DNA of 64,000 nt from Competibacter sp963695105 (GCA_963695105.1 CAVOGC010000054.1:3588-67587); one strand, 5' to 3'; counted from the first letter of the stretch, positions 8,274 through 17,514 are shown. Notes: generated from the letters alone by a model not told the origin. A program made the numbers and translations.

Positions 8274-8650
8274 GCCTGCTTTCGGGAGCGGTGATTTTCG
8301 TGGGAGCTGGTTTGCCGGCGATTCAGGAGTTTTGCCCACAAGCAAGTTCCCGCGCCTCAGGACTCGGCGGCCGACACCTCCTTTCTCAACGGGCATCCAG
8401 CCTTTTTCGATCCGATTTGCCTTTTATTTTAATTAGTTATCCAGGCGAACAGATCCCGACAATCGGGTATTGAACGAACGCATCGGTTGCCCTACCCTAC
8501 GGCTTCAGGGAAGAAGGGTTTCCCTCATGCTCAATCCCGACTCACGCATCATCTCCATTTTGGCCCTGATAAATATGGGCAGTTCTTTCTTTTGTGGAAA
8601 CTCGCTTGAAGGCGATTCAATGGATGGCGCCTCACACACAATACAGCCAA
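8274..8650. other. Intergenic, no gene seen
   Basis: This stretch of about 380 bases lies between two terminators at the ends of convergent genes. Open frames here are short, lack ribosome-binding sites and show no recognisable protein. No repeat, RNA gene or mobile-element end was found. Confidence 0.6.
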
Positions 8651-8680
8651 CAAAAAACCGGCGGGATCACCGCCGGTTTT
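8651..8680 (-). terminator. Rho-independent terminator of the Ig-like protein gene / pil operon
   Basis: A nine-base stem (8656-8664 with 8670-8678, loop GATCA) reads into a T6 run on the minus strand. It lies about 50 bases past the stop of the Ig-like gene. It also has four T on the plus strand and may work both ways. Confidence 0.85.
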
Positions 8681-8729
8681 GTTAGGGTGCTAACAGGGAG
8701 GAGAGATCACCTCCCGCCGCGTTCAAGTC

Positions 8730-11228
8730 TCACTGTGCTGGAGCCGGTTCTTCAGGCTGCGGTGGCTGTACCCTGATCTGGAGCGTTTCGCTGCGAATCT
8801 CAGGACCAACGGTGGAGAAGAAGAAGTCCACGCTGCCATCCGTAGGCAAATCGTTGACTTGCAGCACCAGATTGGTGAATCCACCCGCGCCACTGGCCAG
8901 CGTTGCCGGAACCACCGACGCCGTGGGCATATGCAGGTTGGCAATCGCGCGTGTTTGGGCGGCGGCAATCTGCGCGTTCTCCAACGCAGTCGCCAGTTCC
9001 TTTTGCTTGGCACATTTTTCGGGATCCCGTTCAACCACGGCTTCCGAATCCGCAGGGTCCACAATTAAATCGCAGACTCCCGGATTGGCGGCAACAAACA
9101 CATCGAAGGCGATTTGCGCCTTCACCACGGCTTCTTCCGCCAGAATCGCCGCCGTTTCAGACGGATCATTGATAATAATTTCCACCGCGATCGGCACACC
9201 CGGAACTGGGGTTCGACGCAACACACCTCCAGAAGTGACACCGCCATCCAGCAATTGCAACGTAACTGGCAAATTAATCGTCGCTCCTGGAGCTACTTCC
9301 TGGGTGACTGTAATCAATCCCGGCCAAGGGACTAAGTCAATCGGTGCTATAGCGGCTACTTGCGCGGCGAGTTGCCCTGGAGATGTTACAGTCAAGATAC
9401 TGTTATCCGACGTGCCTAGATACCAATGAGTCATGACCGACCCCACCTTGCCGCCATTTCCTTCAGCCACCAGCATGAACCGTCGCCCGACCTGGCTGGC
9501 CGGATAGTTCAGGATGGTGTTCGCCACACCGCTGGAATCGGTCATCACGATCACTTCCGTCAACCCGAGTACCGGACTGTTGATCAGATTGAAGTTCATG
9601 ACGTTGCCCTTGTGAGGCGGGCAGCCGACCGTGTACCAGACGTTGGCGCCCACATTCTGCCGGGTCTGATTGAACGGGGCGTTGGCGACCAACATGTTCC
9701 CTGCCCGCCCGGTGATAATCCGGCTACCGACATGGTATTCCGGACGACCTTCCGAAGGTAGGGCGTTGATCGTGCTCGGATTCGGATTGATGATTTCAGG
9801 GTCTTGCAACACCAGCATACAAAGAGGATCAGCCAAGGCATACGAAACGCCATTGGGCACCACGAATGGATTCAGTGTATCACCGGCAGCCCGCGATACT
9901 GTACGGTTGGGCGCGAAGAACTCCCAACCCCCTTCCTGTGGGTCGCCGTTGTACCCGGTGATGGCGAATTGACCATGTCCCTGATCGGGATAGCGGTTCA
10001 CCAGCATGTCTAGCGGCGAATCGATCAGCCGGAAAGTAATTGGCGTACCCGCGGGCGGCGGATTGCCATAGGGGTCGCTGGCGATCACCGAAACGAAACG
10101 AGTGAACATGCCATTCCACAAGGTGTCCTTAATCCCTTCGGGGATGAAGGGGTCAGCCAGCGTCGTGGGATCGACCAGTTGGGCAGCCAAGTTGTTTTTA
10201 CGCCCCAGCACGGCATCCATGAACGGCCCGCTGAACGTCAGGGAAGTCAGTTCGCCCGTCCCGATCGGTACTGAAGCATAATTGGTAATCGGCATCTGAA
10301 TGCCGTTATCCACATTGTTATCCGCTCGGTCCGCCGTCGCGGCGATCAGAACCGTGCCAGGCAACGAACCACTGTGTAAAACCACAGTCGCCGCACCGCC
10401 GATGGGATCGGTCAGAATCGTGACGCCTTCCTGCGAGTTGCCTGCGGAATCGGTCGCGCTCAACCACTCACCGCCGTTTGGCCGGTTCGGCAGCAATTCG
10501 ATCCGCAGCATGCGACCCCCGCTGGGATTGATCGGCTGGTCGAAATCATCCATCACAAAAATCTGGAACAGCTTGAAATTCCGCTGGGGCACGGTGGTGG
10601 TGCCGTCGGGATTGGTGCGGATATAGACCGGATTGGGGTCCATGACGAAATTGACCATGGCTGGCTTGCCGCCCCCGACGCCACCGATACCGCCACCAGT
10701 CACATTGATGGTCAGACTGGCGGCAATGGACTGCCCAGTATTCGGATCGGTGGCCGTAGCCGCCAGCACCACCGTACCCGGCGTGCTGTTGGCATGGAAG
10801 TGAGCGGTTACAATGCCATCGGTGTCTTCAAACGTCAGCCGGCGAAACGCCAGCGGATTGCCATCATCATCCTCATGCTCCTCGTCGCCGTCCAAGTAAA
10901 ACAGCGCACCGCTGGAAAGGCCCGAGACGATACTGATTGCAACACTTGGCGCCGGGAACAAATTACCGTTCTTTTTAACGACGACGGTGATCGTATTGGT
11001 ATACGGACCGCTCGGATTTATTCCGGCATTGGTGATGTTCAGCGGCAACGTGGTCTTGTCGGCGGTCATCTCAACGCTAATCGACGTCTGTCCGGTAAAC
11101 CCGCCGGTGAAACCGCCACCGCCACCGCCATCAAAACGAATGGCATCACTACTCCCCCCCCAACTAACCAATACGACGGCCAGCAGCAACAGCTCTGCAA
11201 AACCCGCCAACCGACTCAATGACCGCAT
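8730..11228 (-). CDS. Exported Ig-like (Big_1-type) repeat protein downstream of pilQ
   Basis: This 832-residue protein begins with an export signal (about residues 1-27). A Gly-rich linker follows (FDGGGGGGFTGG), then at least two intimin/invasin-type bacterial Ig-like domains (about 50-175 and 190-320; endings such as GTVVLAATATDP and GTVLIAATADRA). A third, more divergent beta-rich region spans about 320-600, and the C-terminal Ig-like region contains a helical insert with a Cys pair (VCDLIVD..KCAKQKE). The tail is Pro-rich. An acidic LDGDEEHEDDDGN loop could bind calcium. It starts 42 bases after the pilQ stop on the same strand with no terminator between, so it is probably co-transcribed with pilMNOPQ. 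A pilus- or surface-associated role is inferred. The signal looks like a lipoprotein signal whose Cys is replaced by Trp23. Confidence 0.82.
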   Translation of the reverse strand: MRSLSRLAGFAELLLLAVVLVSWGGSSDAIRFDGGGGGGFTGGFTGQTSISVEMTADKTTLPLNITNAGINPSGPYTNTITVVVKKNGNLFPAPSVAISIVSGLSSGALFYLDGDEEHEDDDGNPLAFRRLTFEDTDGIVTAHFHANSTPGTVVLAATATDPNTGQSIAASLTINVTGGGIGGVGGGKPAMVNFVMDPNPVYIRTNPDGTTTVPQRNFKLFQIFVMDDFDQPINPSGGRMLRIELLPNRPNGGEWLSATDSAGNSQEGVTILTDPIGGAATVVLHSGSLPGTVLIAATADRADNNVDNGIQMPITNYASVPIGTGELTSLTFSGPFMDAVLGRKNNLAAQLVDPTTLADPFIPEGIKDTLWNGMFTRFVSVIASDPYGNPPPAGTPITFRLIDSPLDMLVNRYPDQGHGQFAITGYNGDPQEGGWEFFAPNRTVSRAAGDTLNPFVVPNGVSYALADPLCMLVLQDPEIINPNPSTINALPSEGRPEYHVGSRIITGRAGNMLVANAPFNQTRQNVGANVWYTVGCPPHKGNVMNFNLINSPVLGLTEVIVMTDSSGVANTILNYPASQVGRRFMLVAEGNGGKVGSVMTHWYLGTSDNSILTVTSPGQLAAQVAAIAPIDLVPWPGLITVTQEVAPGATINLPVTLQLLDGGVTSGGVLRRTPVPGVPIAVEIIINDPSETAAILAEEAVVKAQIAFDVFVAANPGVCDLIVDPADSEAVVERDPEKCAKQKELATALENAQIAAAQTRAIANLHMPTASVVPATLASGAGGFTNLVLQVNDLPTDGSVDFFFSTVGPEIRSETLQIRVQPPQPEEPAPAQ

Positions 11229-11270
11229 GGCTTATCTCCCCGCGATTAAAACGTGTTGTTCTCTTTAGCC

Positions 11271-13505
11271 TTAACGCTCGGCCAGCGCGCCGTTCTTCAA
11301 AATCTGCGGTGTCACGAAGATCAATAATTCGCGCTTGGTTTCGTTCTTGCCCGTAGTCCGGAACAGGTACCCCAACAAAGGAATATCCCCCAACAGGGGC
11401 ACCTTGCTGACATCGTCACGCTTGGTTTGCTCGAAAACACCGCCCAACACCACGGTTTCACCGTTGTTCACCATCACCTCTGTTTCGATTTCGCGCTTAT
11501 CGATGCTGACCTGTGGCCCAGTCGCGGTTGCCACGGTGGCACCCTGCTCGTCCTTGGAAACCTTGAGATTCATACGGACGCGATCATCCGGCGTGATTTG
11601 AGGCGTCACCTCCAATTTCAGGAAAGCGTCCTTGAATTCCACATTGGTTCCCTCCTGGCTGACCGTCGAGTAAGGAATTTGCCGGCCTTGCAAAACAGTG
11701 GCCTTCTTCAGATCGGCGGTCACCACCCGGGGATTGGAAATGATTTCACCCTTGCCTTCGACCTGCAGCGCCGAAAGCTCCAAGTCCACCAGATAATCCG
11801 CCCCCAGAATCGAAAGCGCCAACCTCGGCCCGGCTACTGGGAAGTTCACACCTGTCCGCTGAATGAGTTCCGGAATCGCCACCGGGAAGGGCTGGCCAGT
11901 GTTGATCAAATTTTCCGCCGCGCTGTTGATAATGGTATCGGTTCCCTGCAGGCTGCCGCTCAGTGCATTCACGCCGCTGCCGGTTTGGTTGACGCCTGTC
12001 ACGCCGAAGCGAACACCCAGATCCCGACTGAAATCGTCGCTGGCGATCACCACCCGCGAGTCGATCATCACCTGCCGGGTGGCCACGTCCAGTTTGTTTA
12101 CCAGATCGCGGACCTCTCCAAGCTTGTCGGGCACATCCTTGACGATCAGGGAATTGGTACGCTCGTCAAACACCACATCCCCACGCGGCGACAGCATGGT
12201 TTGTCCCTTCTCGCCGGCCTGCTTGAGCAGGGCCGCCAGATCCGCCGCCTTGGCATAATTCACCTGAATAATCTCGGTCCGCAGCGGTATCAACTCCTGC
12301 ACCGTCTTGCGCGACTCCAGATCCAGCTTCTCGCGGGCCGCGATTTCCTCGGTCGGGGCGATAAACACCACATTGCCGTTCTGGCGCATGGCCAGACCCT
12401 TGGTGCGCAGGATGATGTCCAGCGCCTGGTCCCAGGGCACGTTCTGCAAGCGCAGCGTCAGGTTGCCCTTCACGCTGTCGCTGACCACGATGTTCAGCCC
12501 GGTGAAATCCGCCAGAATCTGCAGGATCGCCCGCACCTCGATATCCTGGAAGTTCAGCGACAGCAGATCGCCTTTGTATTTTTTCTTGGACGGATCGAGC
12601 ATCGCCTCCCTTTCTTCCTCTTCCGCGGATCTCTGCGGCGGGCGCACCTCGATCACATACAGGTCGTTAGCCTGATAGGCCAAATACTCGAACGGCGGGC
12701 TGGGAAGAATACTCAGGCGGGTGTTGTCACCCTGGTTCAGCGCCTCCACGGTTGTAACCGGCGTGGCGAAGTCGGTGACATCCAGACGTCGCTGCTGGCC
12801 TTTTGGCAAGGTCGCGCCCTGAAAATCGGCGATGATCTGATTACCTTCCTGCCGCACATCCACCGGGATTCCTGGATTCGACAGTTTGACCGTGATCACG
12901 CCCTGCCCGCCCGGGCCGCGCCGGAAGCTGACATCGCTGACATTGCGCCGCGCCGCGACCGGCGCTTCGCTACGCCGGGACGCGGCGGCGGCGGCCACCG
13001 ACGCCGTAACGGTGGGCGCCGGAGTCCTTGCAGCGCTCGATCCCGCGTTCTCCAGCGTCAACAACACCATATTGCCCTGCACCTGCATCTTGTATGGCAC
13101 CAACCGCGCCAGATTCAGCGAGGCACGGGTCCGGTCGGACCCTTCCAGCACGCTGATCCGGTCGGCCACGCCGACATTGATGGATTGCTGCCGCGTGTTC
13201 AGGCCGTTGCGGGTATTCAGGAAATCCAACACGATGCGCGCGGGCTCGTTGATGGTGAACGTGCTCGGCGGCTGCGCGGGCGCTTCCGAGAGCCGGAAGC
13301 GAAGTTGCAGACGGTTGCCGGCCAGTGGGCTGATATCCACCGCCTGCAACACCGGCTCCGGCTCGGGAACAGCCGCCAGCGCCCCGGTCCACCCCCCCCA
13401 CAGTATCCCCCCAATCAAAAAAGCCGTAACCGCCAGCATTGGCGGCAGTAATCCCCCGCCCGGTCGCCGGTCATGTTGGCCTTCGCTCGTGGACCTGCTC
13501 GTCAT
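11271..13505 (-). CDS. pilQ: Type IV pilus secretin PilQ
   Basis: PilQ forms the outer-membrane pore through which the type IV pilus is extruded. From the chosen start it has 744 residues: a signal region (to about 48), two AMIN domains (about 55-150 and 185-270) that bind peptidoglycan, an STN/N0 domain (FQDIEVRAILQILADFTGL), a secretin N1 domain, and the secretin core. The core ends in VPLLGDIPLLGYLFR and ELLIFVTPQIL. The track could start 31 codons earlier, but ATG 13505 has GAGGGGGAA upstream and lies 16 bases after the pilP stop. It is the last pil gene of pilMNOPQ, followed by the Ig-like gene instead of aroK. Confidence 0.96.
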   Translation of the reverse strand: MTSRSTSEGQHDRRPGGGLLPPMLAVTAFLIGGILWGGWTGALAAVPEPEPVLQAVDISPLAGNRLQLRFRLSEAPAQPPSTFTINEPARIVLDFLNTRNGLNTRQQSINVGVADRISVLEGSDRTRASLNLARLVPYKMQVQGNMVLLTLENAGSSAARTPAPTVTASVAAAAASRRSEAPVAARRNVSDVSFRRGPGGQGVITVKLSNPGIPVDVRQEGNQIIADFQGATLPKGQQRRLDVTDFATPVTTVEALNQGDNTRLSILPSPPFEYLAYQANDLYVIEVRPPQRSAEEEEREAMLDPSKKKYKGDLLSLNFQDIEVRAILQILADFTGLNIVVSDSVKGNLTLRLQNVPWDQALDIILRTKGLAMRQNGNVVFIAPTEEIAAREKLDLESRKTVQELIPLRTEIIQVNYAKAADLAALLKQAGEKGQTMLSPRGDVVFDERTNSLIVKDVPDKLGEVRDLVNKLDVATRQVMIDSRVVIASDDFSRDLGVRFGVTGVNQTGSGVNALSGSLQGTDTIINSAAENLINTGQPFPVAIPELIQRTGVNFPVAGPRLALSILGADYLVDLELSALQVEGKGEIISNPRVVTADLKKATVLQGRQIPYSTVSQEGTNVEFKDAFLKLEVTPQITPDDRVRMNLKVSKDEQGATVATATGPQVSIDKREIETEVMVNNGETVVLGGVFEQTKRDDVSKVPLLGDIPLLGYLFRTTGKNETKRELLIFVTPQILKNGALAER

Positions 13506-13521
13506 GACACTTCCCCCTCGA

Positions 13522-14112
13522 TCATTGGGTAAGCGACAGAAACGCATCCCGTTCCTGCCAGCGCCCGGGTCCATCCGGAACGATCTCCCGCAAATCAACT
13601 CGCTGCTCCGTGATGTCGACTATCTTGCCGTGGTTGGTCCCCAGGTAATTATTGTTCTGCACCCGGTGCACGACGCCATCGGGCGCCAGGATCAGCGCCC
13701 ATAACTCGTTGTTACCCCCCATGCGAAAAGTGCCCATCATCTTGAGCGAGCCTAACGAGTACTTCTCCAGTTCTTCACGCACCCGATTCGGGTCGGGCCG
13801 CACGCCGGTATAGCTGCCGCCTTGCTGGGCCGCCAGCGCCTGCGTCAGCATTAACTCCTCCTCTTGGGCAAACGGCGCCACGCCGAATGGATCCTTGGTG
13901 CCCTGCGCGGTGTAGGAAAACGGCATGTAGGGCTTGATCTCCGGCGACGGATCGGGTTTCTTCACCGGCGTGGTGCGCTTGGTGGTTTCGACGAACTGCT
14001 GCAAGTCGGTCATATCGCGCTGCGCGCATCCCGCTAGCACGGCCAGCGCCACGCCCAGCAACAGAATGGCGCGGGCGGGCGTGGCGACACTCGGACGAAA
14101 GCACGGGTTCAT
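13522..14112 (-). CDS. pilP: Type IV pilus inner-membrane lipoprotein PilP
   Basis: PilP is the periplasmic lipoprotein linking the PilMNO inner-membrane platform to the secretin PilQ. The 196-residue protein has a lipoprotein signal with lipobox LAGC near residue 28. A disordered Pro/Lys-rich linker follows, then the C-terminal beta-sandwich HR domain (FRMGGNNELWALI, VHRVQNNNYLGTNHGKI). Its start overlaps the pilO stop by four bases. Confidence 0.94.
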   Translation of the reverse strand: MNPCFRPSVATPARAILLLGVALAVLAGCAQRDMTDLQQFVETTKRTTPVKKPDPSPEIKPYMPFSYTAQGTKDPFGVAPFAQEEELMLTQALAAQQGGSYTGVRPDPNRVREELEKYSLGSLKMMGTFRMGGNNELWALILAPDGVVHRVQNNNYLGTNHGKIVDITEQRVDLREIVPDGPGRWQERDAFLSLTQ

Positions 14113-14777
14113 TTTTTGCCGGCCCCCTTGCCTTGTTGCTGGCCCGCGGCCGGCGCGCTGGCTTCATCCATGTAGCGATACGTCTGCAAGGTGGCCTGGA
14201 TGCTAAGGGATTCCGCATCGCCCGCTTTTTTGCCTCCCTTCGCTGCCTTGTCGCTGGTACCGGTCAGCGTCGCGTTCTCCAGGGTCACAATCCGCGACAG
14301 CGCCGCAACCCCGCTGACGAACGCGCCAAACTGATGATAAGTCCCCTGCGCCTTGATGGTAATCGGCTTGGCGGCATAAAAATCCCGAGGTTGTTCGGCC
14401 TCGGGCTTGAACAGTTCGAAGTCCAGACCGTTTAGCTTGCCGGTATTGGATACGTCGTCCAGCAGATCGGGCATCTCCGTGCCGGTTGGCAACTGCCCCA
14501 ACATGACTTCCAATTCGGCCTCCATCTGCTTGAGCTGCGCCCGGAACGATTCCAGATTGGCCGCGACCCGCTGCTTCTCAATAAACTCCTGCCGCAGTTG
14601 CTGCTCCTCGCGGGCCACTCGATCCAGCTCCTCCAAACGGTCGCTGGTGAAAAAATAGTAACCGGCTCCCAGCACGGCGGCGATGACTAGAACGGTCAGC
14701 ACGATCTTGCCGATCCAAGGCCAGTCGCCGGCTTCCCGCAGGTCGAAGTCGCTGAGGTTGATCTCCGACAGATTCAT
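14109..14777 (-). CDS. pilO: Type IV pilus assembly protein PilO
   Basis: PilO is a bitopic inner-membrane protein that forms a complex with PilN. The 222-residue protein has one N-terminal transmembrane helix (about 25-45), a coiled coil (about 50-95) and a ferredoxin-like periplasmic domain containing GLDFELFKPEAEQPRDFYA. The C-terminal tail is Lys/Gly/Gln-rich and longer than in Pseudomonas. It overlaps pilN and pilP by four bases at each end. Confidence 0.94.
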   Translation of the reverse strand: MNLSEINLSDFDLREAGDWPWIGKIVLTVLVIAAVLGAGYYFFTSDRLEELDRVAREEQQLRQEFIEKQRVAANLESFRAQLKQMEAELEVMLGQLPTGTEMPDLLDDVSNTGKLNGLDFELFKPEAEQPRDFYAAKPITIKAQGTYHQFGAFVSGVAALSRIVTLENATLTGTSDKAAKGGKKAGDAESLSIQATLQTYRYMDEASAPAAGQQQGKGAGKK

Positions 14778-15346
14778 GTCTTCCCCCCCGTGTCCGATTG
14801 CTCCGCATCCAGCTTGAGCGGAACAACCAGTTCGAACACCCGCGCCTGAACGTTATTGACATCTTTGGTTTGAATCACCTGCAAAACTGGCTCGCCAAAC
14901 AGTTTGGTGTCTCGAATGCTGCGCATGAATTCGGCAATGATTAGGTCGGAGCGGGCGATGCCGTTGAGAGTCACCTGATTGCTGGTGGTCTTGAAAGCGG
15001 TCAGGTAGATATCCTGGGGAACCAGCCGGACCAACTCATCCAACATCCGCACCATGCCTGGACGGCTGGCCTGCAATTTCTGGATGACGTTGAGGCGTTC
15101 CACGAGTCGGTTCCGGGTTTGTTGTAACGCCTGGATCTCCTCGGCGGCTTTCTTGAGCCGGGCCAGTTCACCGCGCAGATAGTTGTTGCGCTCCTGCTGA
15201 TACTCGATGCGGTTGGCGATTTCGGTTTGCACCAGAAACACGATGCCGGCGGCGACCAACGCCGCCGCGACCAACATCGCGACCAACTCGCGCTGTCGCT
15301 GAGCACGGCGCAACTCACGCCAGGGCAGCAAATTGATGCGCGTCAT
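14774..15346 (-). CDS. pilN: Type IV pilus assembly protein PilN
   Basis: PilN connects cytoplasmic PilM with periplasmic PilO. The conserved PilM-binding motif INLLPWRE sits at residues 4-11, followed by one transmembrane helix (about 22-42), a coiled coil (about 45-95) and a ferredoxin-like domain (about 100-180). The 190-residue length is typical. It starts one base after the pilM stop. Confidence 0.95.
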   Translation of the reverse strand: MTRINLLPWRELRRAQRQRELVAMLVAAALVAAGIVFLVQTEIANRIEYQQERNNYLRGELARLKKAAEEIQALQQTRNRLVERLNVIQKLQASRPGMVRMLDELVRLVPQDIYLTAFKTTSNQVTLNGIARSDLIIAEFMRSIRDTKLFGEPVLQVIQTKDVNNVQARVFELVVPLKLDAEQSDTGGKT

Positions 15347-15347
15347 G

Positions 15348-16466
15348 TCAGTCGAAGCTCCTCAGGGCCAGCCCACCGGCAACCGCCAGCATGGGCGCGT
15401 CGCGCAATAAGGCGTTGCCGTTCACTTTGGCGGCGCTACCCATATTCTTGAAGGGGTTGGCAACCACCGTGGCGATGCCCAGTACGTCCGCCACCACTCG
15501 ATCCAAACCCATGATCATGGCACCGCCTCCCACTAGGGCGATAGTATCTATATTATAGCGGCCCGAAGCATATTGGTCGGAGGAAAAAAAGAACTGCAAG
15601 CCATGCCCGATCTGCTCGGCCAGCATGTGCTTGAAAGGTTCCAACACGACCGTGGCGAAATCCTCGGCTACAGAATCGGCGGAGCGCTTGGCCTGTTCGG
15701 CCTGCTCCCGGGACAGGCCATAGATATCGGCGATACGCAGGGTGAGTTGGTCACAACCGAAACCCTGTTCGCGGGTAAAAATGACGCAATTTTGTTGCAA
15801 TATATATAGATTGGTGATGGTGGCGCCGATATCGACCAGCGCGACCAGCCCCTCTCGCGGCTTATCCAGGTTGAGCGATCCACTGTCACCGGCCTTGGGC
15901 AGGCCATCCATCAGCAGGTGGAATGAGTTTTCCAAGGCATAAGCTTCGATATCCACAACCACCGGAATCAAGCCTGCATTCCTGAGCGCGGCTTCCCGGG
16001 TATCCACATTCTCCTTGCGAGTAGCCACCAGCATGACGTCCTGCATTCCGCTACTGGCCTGGGACGGACCCTTCATCTCAAAATCCAGATAGATTTCCTC
16101 GATGGGGTACGGAATATACTGAGCCGCCTCGATTGAAATGTTGACCTCGACATCGCTTTCCTTGAATTCCGCCGGCATCGGTATGGTGCGCGTGATTACG
16201 CTGGAAGTCGGCACGGCGACGGCCGCGCGGCGCAAGCGAGTGCCCGCTTTGCGACAGGCCCGCTTAATCGCCTCCCCCATCGCATCGGGATCGGCCGGGT
16301 TGCGGTCCTCCATCATTCCCTCGCCCAGCGGCTCGACGGCAAAGGCCTCAACCCGGAACCGCGGCCCGGAACGGCTCAACTCGATCAGCTTGATTGACGA
16401 GGGGCTGATATCGATACCCAAAATAGGTTCTTTACGCTTGAACAGAGCCAAGTTACGCTTCCTCAA
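15348..16466 (-). CDS. pilM: Type IV pilus actin-like ATPase PilM
   Basis: PilM is a cytoplasmic FtsA/actin-like protein that docks on PilN and is the first gene of pilMNOPQ. Its 372 residues include the phosphate-1 motif GIDISPSSIKLIEL, the phosphate-2 motif ALVDIGATITNL, and the adenosine motif ALVGGGAMIMGLD. In many relatives a divergent penicillin-binding protein gene precedes pilM; here an unrelated conserved protein gene does. Confidence 0.95.
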   Translation of the reverse strand: MRKRNLALFKRKEPILGIDISPSSIKLIELSRSGPRFRVEAFAVEPLGEGMMEDRNPADPDAMGEAIKRACRKAGTRLRRAAVAVPTSSVITRTIPMPAEFKESDVEVNISIEAAQYIPYPIEEIYLDFEMKGPSQASSGMQDVMLVATRKENVDTREAALRNAGLIPVVVDIEAYALENSFHLLMDGLPKAGDSGSLNLDKPREGLVALVDIGATITNLYILQQNCVIFTREQGFGCDQLTLRIADIYGLSREQAEQAKRSADSVAEDFATVVLEPFKHMLAEQIGHGLQFFFSSDQYASGRYNIDTIALVGGGAMIMGLDRVVADVLGIATVVANPFKNMGSAAKVNGNALLRDAPMLAVAGGLALRSFD

Positions 16467-16577
16467 CTGATCTGATTGAACGAATCAAACCCGTACCCTG
16501 GAAATATAGCAAACAAACTTGCTTGAGGTGTCGGGGAATGCCATAGCCCACCGCCATCGCCCCACCGGAGTCTACCC

Positions 16578-17219
16578 ATGGCCCGCCGCCGCCGCGACAC
16601 CCCCCGACTCACGACCCTCGTGGCCCAGGAAAGCGCCCGAATCATGGTCGAAGAAGGCGTCCAGGATTTCCGCAGCGCCAAGCGCAAGGCCGCCATTCGC
16701 TTGGCGGTAGCCGACAAGGCCGTTCTGCCGGACAACGCCGAGATCGAGCAGGCACTGCTCGACTATCAGCGTCTGTTCCACGCCAACCGCCAGGCGCGGT
16801 GCCTGCGTGGCCTGCGCGAAACCGCCGTGGAAGCCATGCGGTTTCTGGCGCGTTTCCGGCCTCGGCTGGTCGGCCCGGTGCTGAGCGGCGCCACCGGCCC
16901 GCACGCCGATATCCACCTGCACCTGTTTGCCGATACGCCCACGGACGTGCTGCTGTTCTTGATGGAACACCGCATTCCCTTCGATACCACGGAACACCGC
17001 GTCAAACTGGGCAATGGCGATCCGGCCTGCCTGCCCGCCTTCCGGCTCGACGCCGACGGCAGCCATATCGACCTGACTATTTTCGCGCCGCTGGCCGAAC
17101 GGGAAGCACCGCGCAGCCCGGTCGACGGCCGCCCCATGCGGCGGGCGGGCCTGGCCGAGGTTCAGGCTCTGCTGGCTGAAGATCCGCCGAGAATGCCACC
17201 AGCCGCGCCCAAGCGCTGA
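16578..17219 (+). CDS. Conserved protein, possible nucleotidyltransferase-like fold
   Basis: This 213-residue soluble protein is divergent from pilM. A basic N-terminus (RRRRDTPRLTTLVAQE) leads into a helical region with a repeated SAKRKAAIRLAV-type pattern. A segment follows (GPVLSGATGPHADIHLHLF) that resembles the first strand-turn of nucleotidyltransferases, with TGPHADIHLHLF in the place of the G-[GS]-x-x-x-D-x-D region. The C-terminal part has SHIDLTIFAP. I recognise it as a conserved proteobacterial protein of unknown function; the nucleotidyltransferase idea is tentative. No membrane segment is seen. Confidence 0.7.
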   Translation: MARRRRDTPRLTTLVAQESARIMVEEGVQDFRSAKRKAAIRLAVADKAVLPDNAEIEQALLDYQRLFHANRQARCLRGLRETAVEAMRFLARFRPRLVGPVLSGATGPHADIHLHLFADTPTDVLLFLMEHRIPFDTTEHRVKLGNGDPACLPAFRLDADGSHIDLTIFAPLAEREAPRSPVDGRPMRRAGLAEVQALLAEDPPRMPPAAPKR

Positions 17220-17238
17220 CATCGACCCGCCGCCTCGA

Positions 17239-17514
17239 CTAGGCCTTGTTGGCGGTGGCGCTCGGATGGGTATCGACGAAGTGCTTGAGAACCAACTTCA
17301 ACTGCAGGACCTTCTCGGTGTGCCCACGCCGGCCCGCGTCCTCGATATCTTCCAGAATGATGCGCTTGATCATCGGTATGCCTTCCGGCGTATGCACCAG
17401 ATAGCTGCCCAATTCCAAAGCCGCCATTTCCGGCAGATGTTCGTGCTGGGCGATGGCCTCGATCTCTTCTTCGGTCAGGTCGCTCAACTCCAGGCAGTCT
17501 TCATAGGTCAACAT
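17239..17514 (-). CDS. Small acidic conserved protein
   Basis: This 91-residue cytoplasmic protein of unknown function is predicted to be mostly helical and acidic (LSDLTEEEIEAIAQHEHLPE). It includes IPMIKRIILEDIEDA and VLQLKLVLKHFVDTHP. A strong AGGAGG precedes the ATG at good spacing, so it is very probably expressed. It converges with the upstream conserved gene with a 19-base gap. No family name is offered. Confidence 0.7.
   Translation of the reverse strand: MLTYEDCLELSDLTEEEIEAIAQHEHLPEMAALELGSYLVHTPEGIPMIKRIILEDIEDAGRRGHTEKVLQLKLVLKHFVDTHPSATANKA

Noticed and set aside
4152..11228. Mobile element carrying the two exported-protein genes
   Set aside because: No transposase, integrase, terminal inverted repeats or target-site duplication was seen at the edges, although insertion relative to other genera is likely.
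11427..13451. 674-codon plus-strand frame antisense to pilQ
   Set aside because: Complete overlap with pilQ and shadow-like composition; no ribosome-binding site or domain.
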